From Nocardia sp. BMG111209 (GTDB lineage Bacteria; Actinomycetota; Actinomycetes; Mycobacteriales; Mycobacteriaceae): 64,000 nucleotides of DNA. The translations under genes were made by a program, and so were the position numbers. The notes under the pieces are model-generated. The model searched no databases and had not been told where the DNA came from. It worked only from the letters and a program-made list of their open reading frames with translations. Below are positions 45,501 to 52,649 of this stretch, one piece after another (position 1 is the first letter of the stretch; each line of letters starts with the position of its first letter). The stretch covers positions 868,001 to 932,000 of the forward strand of contig NZ_KB907307.1 in the NCBI RefSeq assembly GCF_000381925.1, read 5' to 3'.

Positions 45501-46172
45501 ATCGACATCGCCGCCCTGTCCACCGCCCTGCTCGCGGTCCTGCACACGCCGATGGGCGGGCCCTCGGCGAGCTCGCGGACCGGGACGCCGATGGGTTCGC
45601 TGGCGGCGGTCGCGTCCCGGGATCGCCTGAACGAGTTGGCCTTCGAGCTGCCGCTGGCCGGTGGCGAGAATCCGGCCGCCGAGTACGCGACCCTGCATCG
45701 GATCGCCGCCCTGCTGCGGCGGCATCTGCCCGCGGGCGATCCGTTCGAGAGCTATCCGGATCAGCTCGACGTGCTCGACGACACACCCCTGCGCGGCTAT
45801 CTGACCGGCAGTATCGACGCGGTGCTGCGGTTGCCCGGCCCGCGTTTCGTGGTGGTCGACTACAAGACCAACCGGCTCGGCACCGGCGACCTGACCGTCG
45901 ACCACTACACCCCGGACCGGATGGCCGTGGAGATGATGCGCTCCCACTATCCGTTGCAGGCGATCCTGTATTCGGTTGCGCTGCACCGGTATCTGCGCTG
46001 GCGGCTGCCCGGCTACCGGCCGGAGGAGCATCTCGGCGGCATCCGGTACCTGTTCGTGCGCGGCATGATCGGACCCGAAACCCCGCCCGGCTGCGGCGTT
46101 TCCGAATGGGATCCCCCCGCGGCACTGATCATCGAACTGTCGGAACTGCTCGCCGGCGAGGTACCGCGATGA
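42594..46172 (+). CDS. recB: Exodeoxyribonuclease V subunit beta (RecB)
   Basis: 1192 residues. N-terminal helicase: Walker A EASAGTGKTYAIVG (about 108-121), Walker B VVLVDEFQDTDPLQW, and motif VQIATVHASKGLEFPVVYLP. The C-terminal nuclease domain has VVDYKTNRLG. A Pro/Thr-rich N-terminal extension of about 90 residues precedes the helicase. RecB is the 3'-5' motor and the nuclease of the complex. GTG start overlapping recC; the stop overlaps the recD ATG (ATGA). Confidence 0.96.
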   Translation: MTDELFSLTDLDPAPHPARRRRATQHAHHLEDPAPTPDLFTLTGLLPAPAADGTATPPEQFDAITGGPSETETAATVAETDFPHDPQGPTGRSFELCGALPAGTTVLEASAGTGKTYAIVGLAVRFVAEAGVDVSQLLLVTFSRAATQELRERTRDRFVAVAAGLADPAAARDSDDELIRHLVQADPAEVRRRRARVLAALSDFDAGTIATTHSFCQRMLDELGLAGERDPGARLVDNVDDLVVTVADDLYLSRYARGGAPFPVKEAYTLARAAVQDRHARLAPGPEIGDHPAADRVGFAAAVRTEVQRRKQLSGLRDFDDLLVLLHEVLSDPAHGERACRRIRDRYRVVLVDEFQDTDPLQWDILRRCFHGHAALVLVGDPKQAIYAFRGAEVLSYLDAVAHADGRRELTTNRRSDAGLLSALAHLMGGAALGHNDIAVHPVSAVRPRTRLEGAATAPLRVRYFTRDGAGPKNKSGFPAVGRQRSRVADDLAADVVALLDSGVRLGDRPVGPGDIAVLVRTRAQIDLIRAALDEVGVASVLTGGASVFGTEAATDWLWLLRALEQPHRGDRVRLAAGTPLLGLTAAEIDAGGADLVGRVSTQLREGARLFGRAGFAAVFEKLAAETRLAPRLLAVAGGERQLTDLRHIAQLLDQAALRESLGLTALTRWLADRVRDPASGAVSDRSRRLDRDDAAVQIATVHASKGLEFPVVYLPFAWDSAKNPNPVTLLFHEDGDRVLDVGGPEAPGYTERKKRAEAEESGEELRLLYVALTRAQCQVVAWWAPAYGTTFAPLHRMIFGRGPGTPEVAARAEVPPDQVCAEQLPQWAADAGPGLIDAERVTTVAKARPRWERAEAATGELAAAVFDRDIDHDWRRTSYSALTAGAHDTHVPPDEAPGVSDEPETPVDLAGTPESPSAAASLMNDLPYGAEFGVLVHGVLELVDTDAPDLAAEVRRRSADAVTELMADIDIAALSTALLAVLHTPMGGPSASSRTGTPMGSLAAVASRDRLNELAFELPLAGGENPAAEYATLHRIAALLRRHLPAGDPFESYPDQLDVLDDTPLRGYLTGSIDAVLRLPGPRFVVVDYKTNRLGTGDLTVDHYTPDRMAVEMMRSHYPLQAILYSVALHRYLRWRLPGYRPEEHLGGIRYLFVRGMIGPETPPGCGVSEWDPPAALIIELSELLAGEVPR

Positions 46173-48052
46173 CGGCCATCCAGCTGGCGCAGCGCGCCAC
46201 CGGCCTGCTGCGCGTCTTCAACACCGCCGGGGTGCTGTCGGCCGCCGATGTCCATGTCGCGCTGCGGCTGGGCCGGTTGGGCCGCGAGTCCGCCGAGCCG
46301 GTGCTGCTGGCCGCGGCGCTGGCGGTGCGCGCGGTGCGGTCGGGCTCGGTCTGCCTGGAGCTCGCGCGGATGCACGAGATCGGTATCGACGGTGAGGGTT
46401 TCGACGCCGGCGCCGATCCGGACGCGATCGATCCGGCCACCCTGCCCTGGCCCGCGGCCGACGCCGTGGTGGCGGCGCTGCGGATCAGTCCGCTGGTGTG
46501 CGGCAGCGACGCCGGTCCGCTGCGCCCGCTGCGGCTGGTCGACCACGAATCCGGCCCGCTGCTCTACCTGGACCGATACTTCCGGCAGGAGCAGACCATC
46601 CGGGCGGCGCTGACCGACCGGTCCGGCACCCATCCGCTGGTGGATCCGGAAACCGTTCGGCGGCAACTGGATCGGCTGTTCCCGGACAGCGCCGGGCCGG
46701 GCGATCCGCCGGACCGGCAGCGGGTGGCCGCCGCGCTGGCCGCGACGCACTGGACGACCGTCGTCGCCGGTGGTCCCGGCACCGGCAAGACCCACACCAT
46801 CGCCCGCATCCTGGCGCTGCTGACCGCGCATCAGGCGGCGATCCCGGGCGCCCCCGCGCTGCGGATCGCCCTGGCCGCCCCGACCGGCAAGGCCGCCGCC
46901 CGGCTGCAGGAATCGGTGCGGGAGCAGGCCGAGGGCCTCGACCTGCCGGAGCTGACCGCCGCGACCCTGCACCGGCTGCTGGGCTGGCAGCGCGGCGGCG
47001 CCACCCGCTTCCGCCACCACGCGCACAACCGGCTGCCCTACGACGTGATCATCGTCGACGAGACCTCGATGGTGTCGCTGACCATGATGAGCTGCCTGCT
47101 GCCCGCGGTCCGCCCGGACGCCCGCCTGGTCCTCGTCGGTGACCCGGACCAGCTGGCCTCCGTCGACGCCGGCGCCGTACTCGCCGACCTCGTCGCCGGA
47201 CCCGTTGCGGCGCAGCCGAATCCGGTCCTCGATCAGATCCTGGGCGACGACGCCGCCCCGGCCGCGCATCCGGATGCGCTGAGCCCGCGGGAGCGGGATC
47301 GGTTGCGCGGCGGTATCGTCCGGCTGACCCGGGGCCGCCGGTTCGGCGGCCGCATCGCCGAACTGGCGGTGGCCGTGCGCGCGGGCGCCGCCGACGACGC
47401 GCTGGCGCTGCTGGCCGCCGGTGGTGACGAGATCTCGCTGTGCGCACCGGATATCGTCACCGACGTGCGGGCCGACGTGGTCCGGGCCGCCCGCGAGGCC
47501 ACCGCCGCCGCCGAACACGGCGATGCCGCAACGGCTCTCGCGGCGATGGAATCGCACCGCCTGCTGTGCGCGCACCGGCAGGGCCGCTTCGGCGTCGAAC
47601 AATGGGACCGGCTGGCCGCGGGCTGGGTGGCCGCCGCCGGCCTCGGCGCGGAACACGGTGGCGGGCACTGGTTTCCGGGTCAGCCGTTGCTGGTCACCGC
47701 CAACGATCACGAGGCCCGCATCTACAACGGCGATACCGGGGTGATCGTCCGGGCCGCCGACGGCGGTCTGCGCGCGGCGCTGCAGCGCGGCAACGAGCCG
47801 TATCTCGTGCACCCCACCCAATTTCCGGGTGTGACCACGGTGTACGCCATGACGATCCATCGCAGTCAGGGCAGTCAGTACGGCACCGTCTCGGTGGTGC
47901 TGCCCGGTCCCGAGTCGACGCTGCTCACCCGGGAACTGTTGTACACGGCCATCACCCGGGCCCGCACCCACGTCCGGATCATCGGCACCGAGGAGGCGGT
48001 CCGCGCCGGTATCGGCCGCCGGGTGTTGCGCGCCAGCGGATTACGCGGCTGA
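46169..48052 (+). CDS. recD: Exodeoxyribonuclease V subunit alpha (RecD)
   Basis: 627 residues. Walker A GGPGTGKTHT (from 201), Walker B VIIVDETSMV, and the C-terminal motifs YAMTIHRSQGSQY and YTAITRARTHVRIIG define the 5'-3' helicase. The N-terminal domain that docks to RecC is present. It starts inside the recB stop (ATGA), and its last 12 nt overlap the convergent TetR gene. With recB and recC complete, the cell has a full RecBCD in addition to whatever AdnAB it may carry elsewhere. Confidence 0.96.
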   Translation: MTAIQLAQRATGLLRVFNTAGVLSAADVHVALRLGRLGRESAEPVLLAAALAVRAVRSGSVCLELARMHEIGIDGEGFDAGADPDAIDPATLPWPAADAVVAALRISPLVCGSDAGPLRPLRLVDHESGPLLYLDRYFRQEQTIRAALTDRSGTHPLVDPETVRRQLDRLFPDSAGPGDPPDRQRVAAALAATHWTTVVAGGPGTGKTHTIARILALLTAHQAAIPGAPALRIALAAPTGKAAARLQESVREQAEGLDLPELTAATLHRLLGWQRGGATRFRHHAHNRLPYDVIIVDETSMVSLTMMSCLLPAVRPDARLVLVGDPDQLASVDAGAVLADLVAGPVAAQPNPVLDQILGDDAAPAAHPDALSPRERDRLRGGIVRLTRGRRFGGRIAELAVAVRAGAADDALALLAAGGDEISLCAPDIVTDVRADVVRAAREATAAAEHGDAATALAAMESHRLLCAHRQGRFGVEQWDRLAAGWVAAAGLGAEHGGGHWFPGQPLLVTANDHEARIYNGDTGVIVRAADGGLRAALQRGNEPYLVHPTQFPGVTTVYAMTIHRSQGSQYGTVSVVLPGPESTLLTRELLYTAITRARTHVRIIGTEEAVRAGIGRRVLRASGLRG

Positions 48053-48739
48053 CGGATCGTCGCCCGGATCCGGCTCGAACAACCCGGGCAGGGTGAGGGC
48101 GAATTCGAGGTCGGCGCGGCTGCCGAGGGTGACCAGGACGCTGCGGATCATGGTGATCCGCGCGGCGGCCAGCGCGGCCGGATCCGGCGGCGCGGTCGAC
48201 AGCCGGTACACCACGAATTCGCAGACCTGCAGGGCGGTGTCGAGCTCCAGCGGACCGGGCGGGCGGCGGCCCAGCGCCGCGAATTTGGCGCGGACCAGCC
48301 CCCGGATGTCGTCGAAGGCGTCCTCGCGGTATCCGGAGACCGGGGAGCCCGGATCGTGCAGTTCGGCGAAGACCGGCCGCAGCATCGGGCCGTGCCCCGC
48401 CGCCCATTCCAGATAGGCGTCGATGAGGGCGACACCCAGCTCGACCGGTTCGGTGGACTGCGCGAGCGCGTCCCGGATACCGCCGACCAGGCCGTCGTTG
48501 GAGGCGGCGAGCAGGACGTGCAGCGGCTGTTCGGCATTGCCGAAATAGCGGTAGAAGGTGGGCCGCGAGATACCGGCCCCCTCGATGATGCGGGCGACGT
48601 GCAGGCCGCGCGACCCGTGCTCGGTGAACACCGCGGCGGTGGCGGCGACGATGCGGGCGCGCACCTCGTCGGCCTGTTCCGCGGTCTGCGGCGGCCGGCC
48701 GCGCCGGGTGCCGGACGCGGTCACTGCATCGCTCGTCAT
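48041..48739 (-). CDS. TetR-family regulator of the ALDH-SDR operon
   Basis: 232 residues. A basic N-terminal arm (TRRGRPPQTAEQADEVRARI) precedes the helix-turn-helix VARIIEGAGISRPTFYRYFG. The C-terminal domain is generic. It diverges from the ALDH gene; the 131-bp gap carries a strong promoter and two TAACA-N4-TGTT dyads. It probably represses that operon until an aldehyde-related ligand binds. Its 3' end overlaps recD by 12 nt. Confidence 0.92.
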   Translation of the reverse strand: MTSDAVTASGTRRGRPPQTAEQADEVRARIVAATAAVFTEHGSRGLHVARIIEGAGISRPTFYRYFGNAEQPLHVLLAASNDGLVGGIRDALAQSTEPVELGVALIDAYLEWAAGHGPMLRPVFAELHDPGSPVSGYREDAFDDIRGLVRAKFAALGRRPPGPLELDTALQVCEFVVYRLSTAPPDPAALAAARITMIRSVLVTLGSRADLEFALTLPGLFEPDPGDDPSAA

Positions 48740-48770
48740 GTCCGCAATCCTTTCAAACCGGGGTACGGGG

Positions 48771-48798
48771 TTGACAACGTCGCCGGGCCGCGTATTAA
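48771..48798 (+). promoter_or_regulatory. Strong promoter of the ALDH-SDR operon
   Basis: Consensus TTGACA (48771-48776) and TATTAA (48793-48798) with a 16-bp spacer, just upstream of the tandem operators. The transcript would start near 48805, inside the first operator. Confidence 0.7.
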
Positions 48799-48800
48799 TC

Positions 48801-48831
48801 TAACATCACTGTTAACGTAACATGCGTGTTC
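48801..48831. promoter_or_regulatory. Tandem TetR operators at the ALDH promoter
   Basis: TAACATCACTGTTA (48801-48814) and TAACATGCGTGTTC (48818-48831) share TAACA-N4-TGTT with centres 17 bp apart. They cover the expected transcription start, ideal for repression by the divergent TetR protein. Confidence 0.7.
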
Positions 48832-48870
48832 AGATAATTACTGCGCGCTGTCCGACCGAGAGGGCCGACC

Positions 48871-50439
48871 ATGCCGACCGCCCCGCCGACCGTCGCCGCG
48901 GCGCTGCCGCCTCCGCTGGTGCGCCGCCTGCTCGCGCACGCCGTGGCCGGGGGCGCCGGCACGGTCCCGGTGTTCGCACCGGCCACCGGGCAGCCGATCG
49001 CCGACCTGCCGCAGTCCTCGGCCGCCGATCTCGACCGGGCCTTCGCGGTGGCCCGGCAGGCGCAGCGCGACTGGGTGGAAGTGCCGGTGCGGGAGCGGGT
49101 TTCGATCCTGCGCCGCTTCCACGACCTGGTGCTGTCCGAACAGGACACCGTGCTCGACCTGATCCAGCTGGAGAGCGGCAAGTCGCGGGTGCACGCCTTC
49201 GACGAGGTCGCCGACGTGGCCGTCAACGCCCGCTACTACGCCGCCCGCGCCGCGCGGCTGCTGGCGCCGCGCACCCCGCGCGGCGTGCTGCCGCTGCTCA
49301 CCCGGGTCGAGGTGCACTACCGGCCGAAGGGCGTGGTGGCGGTCATCTCGCCGTGGAACTATCCGCTCGCGCTGGCCGCCTCCGACGCGCTGCCGGCTCT
49401 GGTGGCGGGCAACGCCGTGATCGCCCGCCCGGACAATCAGACCGCGCTGACCGCGCTGTGGGCCGTCGACGCCGCCCGGCGCGCGGGCCTGCCGGAGGGT
49501 CTGTGGCAGGCGGTCCTGGGCCGTGGCGCGGATATCGGCAGCGAGGTGATCGCCCGCGCCGACTACGTCGACTACACCGGATCCAGCGCTACCGGCCGCA
49601 TCATCGCCCGGCAGGCCGGCGAGCGCCTCATCGGCTGCTCGCTCGAACTGGGCGGGAAGAATCCGATGCTGGTGCTGGCCGATGCCGATCCGCGCGCGGC
49701 CGCGCGGATCGCGGTGCGGGCCTGCTTCGCCTCCGCGGGCCAGTTGTGCGAATCGATCGAGCGGATCTACGTGCACGACAGCGGGTACGACCGGTTCGTC
49801 GCCGAATTCACCACGCGCACCGAGGCACTCACGCTCGGCTCGGCCCTCGACTATTCGTACGAGCTGGGTTCACTGACCTTCCGGCGGCAGCTGGACACGG
49901 TCACCGCGCACGTCGGCGACGCGGTCGCGAAGGGGGCGACCGTACTCGCCGGCGGGCGGGCCCGGCCGGAACTGAGCCCGTACTTCCACGAGCCCACCGT
50001 CCTCACCGGTGTCACGCCGGGGATGACGGTGTACCGGGAGGAGACCTTCGGCCCGGTGGTGTCGATCTACCGCGTGAGCAGCGACGACGAGGCCGTCGAA
50101 CAGGCCAACGACACCGCCTACGGGCTCAACGCGAGCGTGTGCGGCCGCGACGTCGCGCACGCCCGCGCGGTCGCCGCGCGGGTGCGGGCCGGTTCGGTCA
50201 ACGTGAACGAGGGTTACCTCGCCGCGTGGGGGAGTGTCGCCGCGCCCTCGGGCGGACTGGGCGATTCGGGCAGCGGCCGCCGGCACGGGCCGGAAGGCCT
50301 GCGGAAGTACGTCGACACCCAAACGGTCGCCACCCAGCGGGCGCTGCCGATCGCGCCGCTGCCGGGCATGTCGGAGGCGGTGTGGGCGAAGACCCTGACC
50401 CGGTACTTCGGCCTCATGAAAGCGCTGCGGCAGCAGTGA
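48871..50439 (+). CDS. Aldehyde dehydrogenase, succinate-semialdehyde dehydrogenase type
   Basis: 522 residues. Catalytic Cys293 (SAGQLCESIER), general base Glu259 (LELGGKNPM) and ISPWNYPLALA are intact. Overall it looks like the mycobacterial GabD2-type succinate-semialdehyde dehydrogenase, but pairing with an SDR suggests an alcohol-to-aldehyde-to-acid route on another substrate. Oddity: the cofactor segment reads ARPDNQT (Arg186) where most relatives have Lys, which may change NAD(P) choice. The start at 48871 follows a GAGAGGGCC ribosome site. Repressed in all likelihood by the divergent TetR. Confidence 0.92.
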   Translation: MPTAPPTVAAALPPPLVRRLLAHAVAGGAGTVPVFAPATGQPIADLPQSSAADLDRAFAVARQAQRDWVEVPVRERVSILRRFHDLVLSEQDTVLDLIQLESGKSRVHAFDEVADVAVNARYYAARAARLLAPRTPRGVLPLLTRVEVHYRPKGVVAVISPWNYPLALAASDALPALVAGNAVIARPDNQTALTALWAVDAARRAGLPEGLWQAVLGRGADIGSEVIARADYVDYTGSSATGRIIARQAGERLIGCSLELGGKNPMLVLADADPRAAARIAVRACFASAGQLCESIERIYVHDSGYDRFVAEFTTRTEALTLGSALDYSYELGSLTFRRQLDTVTAHVGDAVAKGATVLAGGRARPELSPYFHEPTVLTGVTPGMTVYREETFGPVVSIYRVSSDDEAVEQANDTAYGLNASVCGRDVAHARAVAARVRAGSVNVNEGYLAAWGSVAAPSGGLGDSGSGRRHGPEGLRKYVDTQTVATQRALPIAPLPGMSEAVWAKTLTRYFGLMKALRQQ

Positions 50440-50465
50440 ATTCGCGCAACGAACGGAGCGAGGGC

Positions 50466-51293
50466 ATGGATACGGTGGCCGGGGCGACGGTGCTGATCAC
50501 CGGCGCCGCACGGGGGTTGGGCAGATCGTTCGCGCAGCGCGCGGTGCGCGAGCGGGCCGCGCACGTGGTGCTGTGGGATATCGACGCGGCGGCCCTGGCC
50601 GACACCGCCGCCGAACTGACCGCGGCGGGCGTCAGCCGGATCCACCGATACGTCGTGGACCTGTCCGATCGGCAGGCGATCGCGGCGGCGGCCGACCGCG
50701 TGCACCGCGAAATCGGCACCGTCGACATTCTGGTCAACAATGCCGGTGTGGTGCACGGTAATCGGTACTTCTGGGAAACCGCGGACCGCACCGAGATCGA
50801 ACGGACCATGGCGATCAATGCCCTCGCGCCGATGCATGTGGCACTGGAATTCCTGCCCGCGATGGTCGCCGGCGGCCGCCCGGCCCGGCTGCTCACCGTC
50901 GCCTCGTCGGCGGCCCTGGTGTCCAATCCGCGGATGAGCGTGTACGCCGCGTCGAAATGGGCGGCGCTGGGCTGGTCCGATTCGGTCCGGTTGGAACTGG
51001 AGCAGTCCGGCAACGGCCACGTCCGCGTCACGACGGTCTGCCCCACCTATGTCGACACCGGAATGTTCGCGGGCGCCAAGGGTTTCCTGTTCACCCCGGT
51101 CCTACGGCAGGAGGAGGTGACCGATACCGCGTGGCGGGAGATGAAGAGGGGCGCCCCGTTGGTGGTGCTGCCGTGGACCTCCCGGCTCAATCGGGCAATC
51201 TCCGGGCTGTTGCCGGTGAAGGTGCGCGACCGGTATCTGAACGCGGTCCGTGTCTACCACTCGATGGACGAATTCACCGGCCGTGCGGTGTAA
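50466..51293 (+). CDS. Short-chain dehydrogenase/reductase (ALDH partner)
   Basis: 275 residues. Cofactor motif TGAARGLG, NNAG, and the catalytic Ser...YAASK pattern (VYAASKWAALG). The ATG at 50466 has GGAGCGAGGG upstream; an in-frame GTG at 50436 overlaps the ALDH stop and is an alternative. Probably oxidises an alcohol that the upstream ALDH then converts to the acid; substrate unknown. A hydrophobic LPWTSRLNRAISGLLPVK tail suggests a membrane-near lipid substrate, by inference. Confidence 0.92.
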   Translation: MDTVAGATVLITGAARGLGRSFAQRAVRERAAHVVLWDIDAAALADTAAELTAAGVSRIHRYVVDLSDRQAIAAAADRVHREIGTVDILVNNAGVVHGNRYFWETADRTEIERTMAINALAPMHVALEFLPAMVAGGRPARLLTVASSAALVSNPRMSVYAASKWAALGWSDSVRLELEQSGNGHVRVTTVCPTYVDTGMFAGAKGFLFTPVLRQEEVTDTAWREMKRGAPLVVLPWTSRLNRAISGLLPVKVRDRYLNAVRVYHSMDEFTGRAV

Positions 51294-51377
51294 TCCTTCC
51301 GGGTATTAACGCGCCGCGCCGAACAGCCGATACGCTGAGCGGACGGGCGCGGCCCGATCGGAGGGAGACGAGGGACC

Positions 51378-52547
51378 ATGGGCCTCAGGGACATGATTCG
51401 CGGCGAGTTCATCGATCTCATCGAATGGCTCGATGACGGTAACTCGACGCTGGCGTGGCGATTTCCGCGCTACGACAACGAGATCAAGAACGGCGCGCAG
51501 CTGATCGTGCGCGAGGGCCAGCAGGCCCTGTTCGTCTACCGGGGGCAGCTCGCCGACCGGTACGTACCCGGCCACTACACCCTCACCAGCGAGAACATGC
51601 CCATCATGTCGACGCTGCAGGGCTGGAAGTACGGCTTCAACAGCCCGTTCCGGTCGGAGGTGTACTACATCAACACCCGCCCGATGACCGACTTCCGCTG
51701 GGGGACACCGCAGCCGGTGACCGTCCGCGACCCCGACTTCCGGATGGTGCAGGTCCGTGCCAACGGCACCAGCACGGTGAAGGTGACCGATGCCGAGGTG
51801 TTCCTGCGCCAGGTGATCGGCACCGAGAGCGTCGTCGACACCGAGCAGATCGTGGACCTGTTGCGCCGCAACATCTCCCTGGCCTTCTCCGACATGGTGT
51901 TGCAGACCGGCCTGGGCGCCATCGATCTGCAGGGCCGCCAGGTCGAATTGTCCGACAAGCTGCGGGAATTCGTGGCGCAGCGGATGCAGCCGTTCGGCCT
52001 GGGCGTCGACCAGGTCACCATGATCATCTCGCTGCCGGAGGAGATCCAGCAGGCCATGACCCGCGGCGTCGCCCGCGGTGTCGAGGCCAGCGGCTTCCTG
52101 AGCAACGTCGATCTGAACCGCTACCAGCAGGCCCAGGCCGCCGACGCGATGCTCGCGGCCGCCGAGAACCCCAGCGGCGGTGGCGCGATGGGCGCCGCCA
52201 TGCAGGCCGGTATGGGTGTCGTGCTGGGCGGCCAGATGGCCGGCGCCATGCAGGGCGGTTTCGCCCAGCCGCAACCGCAGCAACAGCAGCCGCAGCCCGG
52301 CTACGCCCCGCCGCCGCTACCCGGCCAGCAGGCGTTCCACATCGAGCTGAACGGTCAGGCCGCGGGCCCGTACCCGCAGGATCAACTGCGCCAGTTCGTG
52401 GCCTCGGGTCAGCTCACCCCGCAGACCAACGTGTGGACCACCGGCATGGCCGCATGGGCCGCCGCCCAGACGGTCCCGGCCCTGCAGCCGCTGTTCGCCG
52501 CGCCGCCCCCGCTGCCCGGCACCCCGCCGCCGCTGCCCCCGCAGTAG
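51378..52547 (+). CDS. SPFH-domain protein with C-terminal GYF domain
   Basis: 389 residues. The N-terminal 250 residues are an SPFH/band-7 domain of the YdjI (virion-core-like) type: MGLRDMIRGEFIDLIEWLDD, then GQQALFVYRGQLADRYVPG. A Met/Gly/Gln hinge follows. Residues about 318-375 are a GYF_2 domain (FHIELNGQAAGPYPQDQLRQ ... VWTTGMAAWAAA). Two PPPLPG motifs flank the GYF domain. SPFH proteins organise membrane microdomains; in B. subtilis YdjI sits with YdjG, YdjH and PspA. GYF domains bind proline-rich peptides, and the next gene encodes many. Confidence 0.92.
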   Translation: MGLRDMIRGEFIDLIEWLDDGNSTLAWRFPRYDNEIKNGAQLIVREGQQALFVYRGQLADRYVPGHYTLTSENMPIMSTLQGWKYGFNSPFRSEVYYINTRPMTDFRWGTPQPVTVRDPDFRMVQVRANGTSTVKVTDAEVFLRQVIGTESVVDTEQIVDLLRRNISLAFSDMVLQTGLGAIDLQGRQVELSDKLREFVAQRMQPFGLGVDQVTMIISLPEEIQQAMTRGVARGVEASGFLSNVDLNRYQQAQAADAMLAAAENPSGGGAMGAAMQAGMGVVLGGQMAGAMQGGFAQPQPQQQQPQPGYAPPPLPGQQAFHIELNGQAAGPYPQDQLRQFVASGQLTPQTNVWTTGMAAWAAAQTVPALQPLFAAPPPLPGTPPPLPPQ

Positions 52548-52554
52548 CAATTCG

Positions 52555-52609
52555 GTCGCCGCGCGCCGCGGCGACACCACCTGCGCGCCGGCGGCCGTGT
52601 GCCGGCGCG
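52555..52609 (+). terminator. Two tandem hairpins between the SPFH and zinc-ribbon genes
   Basis: GTCGCCGCG/CGCGGCGAC (52555-52563 with 52567-52575, 3-nt loop) and CGCGCCGGC/GCCGGCGCG (52584-52592 with 52601-52609, 8-nt loop). They may end or attenuate the SPFH transcript so that the downstream gene is made at a different level. No T-run. Confidence 0.55.
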
Positions 52610-52649
52610 GCGACCCGGCACACATACACCGAGACTTTCGGGGCCATCC

